DNA of 14,092 nucleotides, taken from contig JBBQXW010000191.1 of assembly GCA_038209275.1 (NCBI GenBank), forward strand, positions 1 to 14,092. Direction: 5' to 3'. A program made the translations under genes and the position numbers. This document shows positions 1 to 6,612 of the stretch, piece after piece. The stretch's first letter is position 1. Every line of letters begins with the position of its first letter. The stretch comes from L227-5C sp038209275 (GTDB lineage Bacteria > Chloroflexota > Chloroflexia > Chloroheliales > Chloroheliaceae). The notes under the pieces are model-generated. The model made no database searches, was not told where the DNA came from, and worked only from the letters and a program-made list of their open reading frames with translations.

Positions 1-65
1 GTAAAAGGAATGGTGAAGTAGAGCGGAGACCGTTCTTGAGTCAAGGGGACAGTTATGATGGGCAA

Positions 66-214
66 GGTAGTTGCGGGTGAGCGTCAATTTTTTGCGCCAG
101 GTCAAATCAACCCGGACGTGAACGTCCGGGCTAAAAATAAAAAAGCCGAAATTTTTTAGCCCGGACGTTCACGTCCGGGTCATTGCAAAAAACTGACGTT
201 CACTCGGTAGTTAC
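66..214. repeat. MITE-like palindromic element, copy 1 (older copy)
   Basis: Terminal inverted repeats of 21 bp (75-95 and 185-205) match at 18 of 21 positions and contain the core GTGAGCGTCA. Inside is a perfect 28-bp inverted repeat (110-137 and 153-180). Each of its arms is itself a hairpin: CCCGGACG-TGAA-CGTCCGGG on the left and the TTCA version on the right. Flush against the terminal repeats are near-identical 9-bp direct repeats, GGTAGTTGC (66-74) and GGTAGTTAC (206-214), which look like a target-site duplication. There is no coding capacity. Copy 2 lies at 3826-3925. The mismatches here suggest an older insertion. Confidence 0.75.
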
Positions 215-221
215 TTTTTCT

Positions 222-250
222 TTGCAATACTAGCAGCACTATGTTAATAT
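222..250 (+). promoter_or_regulatory. Possible sigma-70-like promoter of phaC
   Basis: TTGCAA (222-227) and TAATAT (245-250) are separated by 17 bp and lie 64 bp before the phaC start. Each hexamer matches the consensus at only four of six positions, so this is a weak call. It lies directly downstream of the MITE-like element. Confidence 0.35.
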
Positions 251-313
251 TTTCGCCACTGGGACTGCGGATAAATTATTATGGATAAAAGCCTAAGTGG
301 AGGATGAGATAAA

Positions 314-1411
314 ATGGCAACCGAATCAGCCGAACCAATAGCCAAAAAGTATCAGAAAGAATTGGAAGAAGCGGTAAAACGCTACAATAAAACGATGGGT
401 TACGTCAATAGCCCGCCGGACGTGCCGGTGGGTCAGACCCCCAAAGAAGTTATCTGGACGCGCAACAAGGCCCAGCTTTATCACTATCTACCGTTAGCCG
501 AACGCCGCCACGCCGAGCCGCTACTGATGATTTATTCTTTGATGAATAAATCTTTTATTGTAGATTTGCGGCCCGGCTCCAGCCTGATTGAGTTTTTGCT
601 CAGGCAGGGTTACGAAGTTTATCTGCTGGATTGGGGTATTCCTGGCCCGGAAGACGCAAACCTCAAGCTCGACGATTATGTGCTGGATTACATGCCGCGC
701 GCGCTCAAGCACACCCTGCGTCATTCGGGAGCAGAGCAAGTAAATTTGATTGGCTACTGTTTGGGAGCGGTACTTTCTTTCTGCTTTAGCGCCACTCATA
801 CCGATGCGCCGATTAAAAATCTGGTGACGCTGGCAATCCCGCTCGATTTTACCGAGCAGCAACTGTTTAACGAGTGGCTGAATCCAAAGCAATTTAACCT
901 AAATCAGGTACTGGAAGGTTACGGCAATATTCCTGGTGAGTTTATGGATTTGGGGATGCGTCTGAAAGACCCGGTTGCCGGGTTTATCACCAGCTACACT
1001 GGCTTCTTCGACAAGGTGCTGGATGACCGGGCAGTCGAGTCGTGGATTAGTATGCAAAAGTGGATGAACGACCCGATACCGTTCGCGGGGGCGGCTTTCA
1101 AGCAGTGTGCCGAAGAAATGTGGCTGGGAAACAAGCTGATTAAGAGCGAACTGGTGTTGCGTGGGCAGCGCGTAGATTTATCGAAGATTACGATGAGCTA
1201 CCTGAACATTCTGGCCGAGCGCGATACGATTGTGCTGGCTTCGCAAAGTGACAAGGCACTCGAAGTAGTCGGTAGCCAGGACAAGGAGCAGGTAATAATG
1301 CCCGGCGGACATATCGGTCTGGCGGTGGGTCGGATGGCCTCGAAAGGCTTATGGCCTGCGTTGGATAGATGGTTGAGCGCCCGCTCTACCTCGCTAACCG
1401 TCAGCAACTAA
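314..1411 (+). CDS. phaC: Poly(3-hydroxyalkanoate) synthase, class III-type PhaC subunit
   Basis: This protein is expected to polymerise (R)-3-hydroxyacyl-CoA into polyhydroxyalkanoate at the surface of cytoplasmic granules. It is 365 residues long, matching the short PhaC of class III/IV enzymes (about 355 residues) rather than class I/II (about 560). It has an alpha/beta-hydrolase fold with the PHA-synthase lipase-like box G-Y-C-L-G at 147-151, nucleophile Cys149. The probable triad partners are Asp304 (in AERDTIV) and His333 (in GGHIGLA). The start is supported by GGAGG at 299-303, 10 bases upstream. Class III/IV enzymes need a partner (PhaE or PhaR), and none is in this window. An intrinsic terminator follows the stop, so the gene appears monocistronic. 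It could instead act on a related acyl-CoA substrate, but the box and triad make PhaC the best call. Confidence 0.9.
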   Translation: MATESAEPIAKKYQKELEEAVKRYNKTMGYVNSPPDVPVGQTPKEVIWTRNKAQLYHYLPLAERRHAEPLLMIYSLMNKSFIVDLRPGSSLIEFLLRQGYEVYLLDWGIPGPEDANLKLDDYVLDYMPRALKHTLRHSGAEQVNLIGYCLGAVLSFCFSATHTDAPIKNLVTLAIPLDFTEQQLFNEWLNPKQFNLNQVLEGYGNIPGEFMDLGMRLKDPVAGFITSYTGFFDKVLDDRAVESWISMQKWMNDPIPFAGAAFKQCAEEMWLGNKLIKSELVLRGQRVDLSKITMSYLNILAERDTIVLASQSDKALEVVGSQDKEQVIMPGGHIGLAVGRMASKGLWPALDRWLSARSTSLTVSN

Positions 1412-1432
1412 TTCCCTGAAAATCTCAAAAAT

Positions 1433-1462
1433 CGGCCTTTGTAAAATGCAAAGGCCGGTTTT
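1433..1462 (+). terminator. Rho-independent terminator after phaC
   Basis: A perfect 9-bp stem (CGGCCTTTG at 1433-1441, CAAAGGCCG at 1449-1457) with a 7-base loop is followed by G and four T, with a further T-run at 1467-1470. It starts 21 bases after the phaC stop codon. Confidence 0.85.
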
Positions 1463-1473
1463 GGCGTTTTATA

Positions 1474-1650
1474 ACGGAGAAGAACACAGAGAACCACAGA
1501 GAGAAAGAATTTCCGGCCCTGAAGGAGCCGGGCTTAAAAAGGGAAGCGCATGTTATTTCTTAGCCCGGCTCCTTCAGGGCCGGGTAAGCGCTCATATACT
1601 CAATGTTCCTCACGTTTTAGCTCTTCTCCGTGCCTCTGTGGTGAATTTTT
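1474..1650. repeat. Nested inverted-repeat element between the convergent phaC and prenyl-synthase genes
   Basis: The inner part is a perfect 22-bp inverted repeat (1513-1534 and 1562-1583) rich in CCGGGC. Each arm is a near-palindrome around TGAA (left) or TTCA (right), and TTAAAAA and TTTCTTA flank the arms on the loop side. The outer part has inverted ACGGAGAAG (1474-1482) and CTTCTCCGT (1623-1631), plus CACAGAG (1485-1491, repeated at 1497-1503) facing CTCTGTG (1634-1640). The layout of paired hairpins with opposite TGAA/TTCA centres parallels the elements at 66-214 and 8390-8444. The short open frame running through it is an artefact of the repeat. Confidence 0.75.
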
Positions 1651-1803
1651 TAGCGCTGCCACAATTGCCAATACAGGCGGGCGGTCAGATTGGTCGCGGC
1701 CCAGGTGAGCAAAGGTAAGGCGAGAGTTAGAATTTATGACAAAATTGCCGCCGCGTTGCAAAGGGTCTTCGGGTGGCTTTCTAATCGGTTTAAGGTGTTT
1801 GAA
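1651..1803. other. Non-coding spacer, nothing recognised
   Basis: This is the rest of the phaC to prenyl-synthase gap. No convincing terminator for the minus-strand operon and no gene with a usable start could be found. On the minus strand a short stop-bounded stretch ends in a hydrophobic segment with ARLYWQLWQR just before a TAA. It might be a decayed membrane-protein tail, but it is too short to call. Confidence 0.4.
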
Positions 1804-2808
1804 TTATTTCTCGCGGGCGAGGCTGTAGTCGGCGATTTCCAACAGGCGGGCTTTGGCTTCGCTATCAGCAACATCGTCGAGTAAATCTTTGGCACGGATG
1901 ATGAAATCTTTGGCTTCCTGGTAAGCAGCATCAAACGCACCACTGGCCCGGATTAGCTCGACGGCGTGCTTGATTTCCTCATCGCCAGCGTCTTTGCGCT
2001 CGACTAATTTCTTGACAAACTCCACATCCTCGGTCTGGCCCTTCTCAAAGAAGTACATGGTGGGCAGCGTTACAATGCCCTGGCGCAAATCGCCACCAGT
2101 TGCCTTGCCAGTTATTTCGCTGGGCTGGAAATCAATTATATCGTCAATAATTTGGAAACCCATACCAAGTAAATGTCCAAAGCGGCGCATTTTAGCGATT
2201 AATTCTTCATCGGCGTTACCAACGATAGCGCCCATTTCGCAAGCCGTGGCAAAGAGCGCGGCAGTTTTGCAATAAATTCGTTTGTAATATTCTTCTTTAG
2301 ATTGATTCCAGTTATGGGTACTAAAAATCTGAGTCAATTCGCCATCTACAATCGTCGCTAGACATTCGGCAAAAATTTTGACCACCCGCGGATTGCCCGG
2401 TTTGGTAATCAAAATAGCCGATTGTGCAAAAAGATAGTCGCCCACCAGCACGACCATGCCGCCATTAAGCATCGAATTCAAAGTGGCCGTGCCGCGCCGG
2501 AGTAGCGCTTCATCAATCGTATCATCGTGTACTAGCGAAGCGGTATGCAACATCTCGACTGCCGCCGCTACTTGCAGCAATTTCTCATGCTCAATCTGCT
2601 CGACCTGGCCGGGAACACGGGCCGCCAACAGCGCCATCATCGGGCGCAGACGCTTGCCCCCTGCATCTATAATCGCTTTTAGCAAGACATTCAATATTGG
2701 AAAATTGAGAGCCGAAGCCTCGCGTAATAATTCGCTGACTTCCTGCACCTCTTCTTCCACCGGCTTAAGGGTGCTTTTTTTATCCATCATTTGCACAGAA
2801 TTCATCAT
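1804..2808 (-). CDS. trans-Polyprenyl diphosphate synthase (probably long-chain)
   Basis: It condenses isopentenyl diphosphate with an allylic diphosphate to build an isoprenoid chain, probably for quinone side chains or lipid carriers. With the chosen start (334 residues), the signature elements in order are GGKRLRP at 50-56, the first Asp-rich motif HDDTIDE (D95, D96, D99), Lys181 (KTAAL), the second Asp-rich motif QIIDDIIDF (D222, D223, D226), and GGDLRQGIVTLP at 238-249. The residues four and five before the first DDxxD are Ser and Ala. In this family small residues there favour products longer than C20. The frame extends to a TTG at 2853, but an ATG pair at 2808/2805 preceded by GGGTGG is the more likely start. 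It lies 50 bases downstream of the GbsR-like gene, same strand, so is probably co-transcribed. Confidence 0.88.
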   Translation of the reverse strand: MMNSVQMMDKKSTLKPVEEEVQEVSELLREASALNFPILNVLLKAIIDAGGKRLRPMMALLAARVPGQVEQIEHEKLLQVAAAVEMLHTASLVHDDTIDEALLRRGTATLNSMLNGGMVVLVGDYLFAQSAILITKPGNPRVVKIFAECLATIVDGELTQIFSTHNWNQSKEEYYKRIYCKTAALFATACEMGAIVGNADEELIAKMRRFGHLLGMGFQIIDDIIDFQPSEITGKATGGDLRQGIVTLPTMYFFEKGQTEDVEFVKKLVERKDAGDEEIKHAVELIRASGAFDAAYQEAKDFIIRAKDLLDDVADSEAKARLLEIADYSLAREK

Positions 2809-2858
2809 TCCACCCGTTTCTATAAGAAATATATCAATATTTTCCAGATCCAAAGAAT

Positions 2859-3578
2859 TTATTTTTCGCTCAGTTGGTCTTCTTCGTCTGCAATCTCTTC
2901 TGCTAAATCTTCCAGTTCATCTTCGGCGTGCAATTCGCGTCCGGCATGGGCTAACCGACTGGCCTGTCCGAAATTAACCTCACCGCCCTGAACCATCATA
3001 TCGAGCAATTGGTCGCCAAACTGAAATAAACGGCGCAACACTTCCATCCGTTCCAGGTAAAACTCGGCGGTGCTGGCCTGTTCGCCTTCGGCTCCCTTGC
3101 TCAATTCTTCCATCATCGAAACGCTCTGGTTGAGCGATTCAATCATCTGCTGCGATTCTTTGCGTTCGCGTTCTTGCAAAATACCACTAACCGCTTTCCA
3201 GATGTCAGTCTCGGCTTCATAATAGTTTTTGCGGTCAGCCCACTTGTAAATCTGGCGCACCAAACCCCAGCGTTCCAGCGCCCGAATATTTATCGAGACG
3301 TTTCCCTTGCTACTATCGAGCTTCTTGACCATATCGTCCAGGGTAAGGGGGTCGGGGCTAAGGAAGAGTACGGCATAAATCTGACCCATGAGTCGGTTAA
3401 AGCCAAAGAAATAGGCCACCCGTCCCAGATTATTGATAAACTCTTTAACTACTTCGTCCATCTGTGCTTCTGGCGTAGGAACTTCCTTTGCGCCTTTAGC
3501 GGAGTCGCGCCGCTTTTCCCGGTATAACTTGCTTTCGAGCATTGGTCTCACTCCGTAACTTCCTAGCGTATCTACCAT
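2859..3578 (-). CDS. GbsR/MarR-type winged-helix transcriptional regulator
   Basis: This is a 239-residue DNA-binding protein. A winged helix-turn-helix spans about 50-125. The recognition helix is around SKGNVSINIRALERWGLV (90-107), and the wing or linker carries YKWADRKNYY. This pattern is characteristic of the GbsR/CudC branch of the MarR superfamily, whose known members control osmolyte metabolism. The C-terminal half is predicted helical, probably a dimerisation region, and the tail is strongly acidic from about 218. The start at 3578 has AGGTGG four bases upstream; a second ATG at residue 13 is also preceded by GGAG. The gene leads the operon containing the polyprenyl synthase and probably represses its own promoter through the AACGTT boxes. 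The ligand is unknown. Confidence 0.82.
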   Translation of the reverse strand: MVDTLGSYGVRPMLESKLYREKRRDSAKGAKEVPTPEAQMDEVVKEFINNLGRVAYFFGFNRLMGQIYAVLFLSPDPLTLDDMVKKLDSSKGNVSINIRALERWGLVRQIYKWADRKNYYEAETDIWKAVSGILQERERKESQQMIESLNQSVSMMEELSKGAEGEQASTAEFYLERMEVLRRLFQFGDQLLDMMVQGGEVNFGQASRLAHAGRELHAEDELEDLAEEIADEEDQLSEK

Positions 3579-3630
3579 TTCCCACCTACCTCATTACTCC
3601 AAAACTCTATCCAGCCAGGTCAAATATGCT

Positions 3631-3672
3631 AACGTTTCCAACGTTTAAAAAATTCTAAACGTTCATAACGTC
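3631..3672. promoter_or_regulatory. Candidate operator: four AACGT(T) boxes in symmetric 9-18-9 spacing
   Basis: Boxes start at 3631 (AACGTT), 3640 (AACGTT), 3658 (AACGTT) and 3667 (AACGTC), all mirrored about the point between 3651 and 3652. The inner pair extends to an 8-bp inverted repeat, AACGTTTA (3640-3647) and TAAACGTT (3656-3663). The block lies immediately downstream of the -10 element of the regulator operon, so it covers the predicted transcription start and early leader. Binding there would block transcription. The GbsR-like protein encoded next door is the obvious candidate ligand, by inference. Confidence 0.65.
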
Positions 3673-3701
3673 ATTGTAGCACTTTGTGAAATTGTTGTCA
3701 A
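3673..3701 (-). promoter_or_regulatory. Strong sigma-70 promoter of the gbsR-like/prenyl-synthase operon
   Basis: On the minus strand TTGACA (3701-3696) and TACAAT (3678-3673) are separated by exactly 17 bp: a perfect -35 and a five-of-six -10. The predicted start is near 3666, leaving a leader of about 90 bases before the ATG at 3578, most of whose first part is the AACGTT array. Confidence 0.8.
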
Positions 3702-3825
3702 TACCTTGCAGCTATTCTAAAAAGCTAAATAAGTTGAGGTGGAGAGGGCAGAAATTCTTGTCGCCGTGCGACCTGGCTGTAACTTAAATATAATGCCTTT
3801 TAGCAGTCAATAAGTCAAGTATTAG

Positions 3826-3925
3826 AGCAGTTGCGGGTGAGCGTCAATTTTTTGCATTAGGGTCAAGCCAATCCGGACGTGAACGTCCGGGTTTTGCAAA
3901 AAATTGACGCTCACCCAGCAGTTGC
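3826..3925. repeat. MITE-like palindromic element, copy 2 (intact copy)
   Basis: Perfect 22-bp terminal inverted repeats (3835-3856 and 3895-3916) share their sequence with copy 1. They enclose a single hairpin, CCGGACG-TGAA-CGTCCGG (3873-3890). The 9-bp direct repeat AGCAGTTGC abuts the element exactly on both sides (3826-3834 and 3917-3925), as expected for a target-site duplication. The element is 82 bp between terminal-repeat ends, against 131 bp in copy 1, the difference being one hairpin rather than two. It has no coding capacity. It sits between the divergent promoters of the regulator operon and cysS. Confidence 0.8.
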
Positions 3926-3983
3926 AAAGCAGAAAATTATACCGCAGATTAACGCAACCAACCTGAAAAAAAGCCTTTTTTAG

Positions 3984-4012
3984 TTGACAAAGCTGGGTCG
4001 GGCTAATATCAT
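3984..4012 (+). promoter_or_regulatory. Sigma-70-like promoter upstream of the cysS fusion gene
   Basis: A perfect -35 TTGACA (3984-3989) and TATCAT (4007-4012) are separated by 17 bp. The leader to the ATG at 4179 would be about 160 bases. I looked in it for T-box landmarks, expected for some aminoacyl-tRNA synthetase leaders, and found none. Confidence 0.6.
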
Positions 4013-4178
4013 GTTTATCTATGTGAATGTTTGTTCAGATAGTTATTGACCGCCATTTTACAATATTAAAGCAAGAGAGCGGGAATTTTTCAACAACGCC
4101 TGCCCAAATTTATCTCCACCATAACCTGAGCAAAACGGCGTAAATAATAAACCAGCAAGAGGTTAGAAGAAGTCAGTT

Positions 4179-6605
4179 ATGTACTTGTACAATACGCTCA
4201 CCCATCGCAAGGAAGAAATTCAGCCGCTTGAGCCAGGCCATGTAAAAATGTATAGCTGTGGTCCAACCGTCTACCGCTTTATTCATATCGGCAATTTGCG
4301 GACTTTTACGGCGGCAGACTGGCTTCGCCGGGCCTTGCTGCACGAGGGTTACAAAGTAACACATATCAAGAACATCACCGACGTGGGCCACATGCGGGTC
4401 GAACTGCTTGACCAGGGCGAAGACAAGCTGATTGCCCAGGCCCGCAAAGAAGGCAAGACCAGTGCCGAAATCGCTGCTTTTTATACCGAAGCCTTCAGGT
4501 CGGATGAGGACAAGCTCAACATCTTGCCCGCCCACGTGTTTCCTCGCGCTACCCAGCACATTCCCGAAATGCTTGAAATTGTTGAAAATCTGGTTGATAA
4601 AGGGGTAGCTTACGAAGTTGGCGGTGACGTGTTTTTCGACATCAAGGCTTTTCCGGGCTACGGCAAACTGAGCGGCAATCTGCTGGAAGGTTTAATGGAA
4701 GGGGCGCGCGATACGGTAGATGCCCGTCGCCGCAATCCCGAAGATTTCCCGCTCTGGAAAAAGGCTGAACCGGGCCGCGAGATGTCTTGGGATAGTCGGT
4801 GGGGACAAGGCTTTCCCGGCTGGCATATCGAATGCAGCGCCATGTCTATCAAATATTTGGGCCGTCATTTCGATATTCATACTGGCGGCGTGGATAATAT
4901 TTTCCCGCACCACGAAGACGAACTGGCCCAAAGCGAAGCTTTTACGGGCGAACAATTTGTAAACTACTGGATGCACTCCCAACATTTGTTAGCCGACGGC
5001 CTCAAAATGGCAAAATCTACCGGCAATGCTTACACACGAGCCGAAGTAGAGGCGCTGGGTTTTGAGCCTTTGGCACTGCGCTATTTTTATACCACCGCCC
5101 GGTACCGCAGCCGCATCAATTTCACCTTCACGGCGTTAAGAGCGGCCCAAATTAGCCTTAATAGATTGCGGACTCGGTTGGTATTATTTTCCAAACAGGC
5201 CGAGCAGACCCAGTCAGCCGATAGCAATAGTGCTAAAGTTGAGGACAACCAGTGGGACAAGACTTTTTGGGAAGCGGTTAGCGACGATTTAAATTTGCCC
5301 AAAGCAATGGCGACTATCTGGGAAATGCTGCGCCAGCCAAACGAAGCACTCAACCCGGCAGCAAAAGTAAAGATGCTGCTGGATTGGGATAACGGCTTGC
5401 TAGGTTTTGGCCTGGAAGAGTTTTTGCAGAGTAACGATTGGGGAAAGTTGAACGAGTCGAAGGCCAGTTTAGCCGAACTAAAGCCGGAAGTGCAAACGCT
5501 GGCATTGGAACGCGAGCAGCTACGCGAAGCCCAAGATTATGAAAAGGCTGATGCCATTCGTGAGCAGCTACGCCGGGCTGGTTACACCGTGCGCGATAGC
5601 CGGAGCGGGCCGATAGTAATCAACCGCGACCCCAACGAAGATTTTCCGGCAATCAGTGCTTCGGGGGCTGGCCCGAAATACGGGCTTGACCAGCCCGATT
5701 TGTATGAATTTTCGGTTAGCCTGATTGCCCAAAACAGCCGCAGTGACCTGGAACGCTGCTTGCAAAGTATTCAAAAGCATAGTTACGGGCGCAAGCTGGA
5801 ACTGGTCATTATAGATAATGGCTCAACCGACGATACTTTGCCCTATTTGCGTGAACTGGCGGCGAATGGTCTGGAAAACAAGCAGCTTGGCTTGCAGGTG
5901 ATTTTTGCCGACCATAATTTAGGCTTTGCCGCCGGGCGTAATGTAACCACTCAGGCCAGTCGGGGACGCTTTATCGTGATGCTGGATACTTCGATTGAGC
6001 TAAACGGCGACATCTGGACGGAACTGGAACAAACCTTGAGCGATAATTCGGTAGGGGTTGCCGGGCCGTATGGCCTTGTTACCACCGATTTGCGCGAGTT
6101 CGCAGAAGTTAACAGCGATGGGAAAACCGGGCTAATGGAGGCCGATGCGATTGAGGGTTATCTGTTTGCTTTCCGACGCGAACTGTGGTCGCAGGTTGGC
6201 CCAATTGATGAAAAATTCCGATTTTATCGTTTGATGGACATTTATTTGAGCTTTTTCTTCAAGACGGGCGGCTTCCGGGTAGTGGCTACGCCAGGCGTGG
6301 CTCAAAACATAATAAAACATCCGCACCGCGAATGGTACAGCCTCTCCGAAGAAGAGCAGCGCACCAAAAGCAAGAAAAATTACGATTTGTTCCGCACCCG
6401 GTGGCATCACGGTCAGACTATGCTTGCCGCTAATTTTAAGCCGGAAAATCGCTGGGGACACGATGCGGCAGGCCATCTGCTTGGGCGACACGACCACGCG
6501 CCGGAGGAATTACCGCCGCCGAGCGTGCCGCACAGCCATAGCCATCAGCATTGGCCTGACCACGACCATTCTCATGGACATTATCACGAAAGAGGGGAGA
6601 GCTAA
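4179..6605 (+). CDS. cysS: Cysteinyl-tRNA synthetase fused to a GT2-like glycosyltransferase domain with a His-rich tail
   Basis: Residues 1 to about 480 form a complete cysteinyl-tRNA synthetase, which charges tRNA-Cys. They carry the HIGH-type motif HIGN (36-39), the KMSKS-type motif KMAKS (276-280), and the expected zinc ligands Cys27, Cys219, His244 and Glu248. The C-terminal anticodon-binding helices end at about REQLRRAGYTVRDSRSGP. After a linker of about 30 residues comes a family 2 glycosyltransferase-like domain (about 511-745). It has DNGSTDDT (546-553), a DxD-position LDTS (602-605), DAIEGYLFAFRR (656-667) and FRFYR (680-684). The tail (743-808) holds many His, dense in HSHSHQH and HDHSHGHYH. 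No Met lies between residues 399 and 601, and the frame is open throughout, so a separate glycosyltransferase start is unlikely. Ordinary CysRS is about 460-500 residues. A cysteine-tRNA ligase function is near certain; the glycosyl activity is unproven because LDTS is an imperfect DxD. Confidence 0.92.
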   Translation: MYLYNTLTHRKEEIQPLEPGHVKMYSCGPTVYRFIHIGNLRTFTAADWLRRALLHEGYKVTHIKNITDVGHMRVELLDQGEDKLIAQARKEGKTSAEIAAFYTEAFRSDEDKLNILPAHVFPRATQHIPEMLEIVENLVDKGVAYEVGGDVFFDIKAFPGYGKLSGNLLEGLMEGARDTVDARRRNPEDFPLWKKAEPGREMSWDSRWGQGFPGWHIECSAMSIKYLGRHFDIHTGGVDNIFPHHEDELAQSEAFTGEQFVNYWMHSQHLLADGLKMAKSTGNAYTRAEVEALGFEPLALRYFYTTARYRSRINFTFTALRAAQISLNRLRTRLVLFSKQAEQTQSADSNSAKVEDNQWDKTFWEAVSDDLNLPKAMATIWEMLRQPNEALNPAAKVKMLLDWDNGLLGFGLEEFLQSNDWGKLNESKASLAELKPEVQTLALEREQLREAQDYEKADAIREQLRRAGYTVRDSRSGPIVINRDPNEDFPAISASGAGPKYGLDQPDLYEFSVSLIAQNSRSDLERCLQSIQKHSYGRKLELVIIDNGSTDDTLPYLRELAANGLENKQLGLQVIFADHNLGFAAGRNVTTQASRGRFIVMLDTSIELNGDIWTELEQTLSDNSVGVAGPYGLVTTDLREFAEVNSDGKTGLMEADAIEGYLFAFRRELWSQVGPIDEKFRFYRLMDIYLSFFFKTGGFRVVATPGVAQNIIKHPHREWYSLSEEEQRTKSKKNYDLFRTRWHHGQTMLAANFKPENRWGHDAAGHLLGRHDHAPEELPPPSVPHSHSHQHWPDHDHSHGHYHERGES
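5665..5696 (+). repeat. Hairpin-forming inverted repeat at the domain junction of the cysS fusion
   Basis: GGGCTGG (5665-5671) pairs with CCAGCCC (5690-5696). Stacked directly on it, CCCG (5672-5675) pairs with CGGG (5681-5684) around loop AAATA, leaving a 5-base bulge (5685-5689). It encodes part of the linker between the synthetase and glycosyltransferase domains (residues about 496-506). It may be chance, a fusion scar, or an mRNA structure that slows ribosomes between domains. Confidence 0.45.
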
Positions 6606-6612
6606 TTTAGTA

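Noticed and set aside
3..80. Short open frame at the left edge that could be the tail of an upstream gene
   Set aside because: It ends inside the terminal repeat of the MITE-like element and its roughly 25 residues show no recognisable family. The opposite strand is also open there, so neither direction can be preferred.
1446..1718. Open frame through the nested repeat
   Set aside because: Its codons are inverted-repeat arms read through, its ATG is in the loop of the phaC terminator, and it has no ribosome-binding site.
1663..1803. Minus-strand hydrophobic tail (ending ARLYWQLWQR then stop) as a decayed membrane protein
   Set aside because: A stop codon precedes it by only about 28 codons and no start or further homologous stretch is visible. 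It is too short to call a pseudogene.
2809..2853. TTG start 45 bases upstream for the polyprenyl synthase
   Set aside because: There is no Shine-Dalgarno sequence before it, whereas GGGTGG precedes the ATG pair at 2808/2805. It cannot be fully excluded.
2456..2977. Plus-strand open frame opposite the prenyl synthase and regulator genes
   Set aside because: It is antisense to two well-supported genes, is Ser-rich and low in complexity as expected of a shadow frame, and resembles no protein.
4013..4178. Possible T-box riboswitch in the leader of the cysteinyl-tRNA synthetase gene
   Set aside because: No conserved T-box antiterminator sequence, specifier stem or leader terminator can be found in the 160-base leader.
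6424..6612. Upstream extension of the ThuA/oxidoreductase frame into the 3' end of the cysS fusion gene
   Set aside because: It would overlap cysS by 182 bases and encode an Arg/Thr-rich out-of-frame shadow of the His-rich tail. The ATG at 6613, 7 bases after the cysS stop, begins a proper beta strand of the domain.
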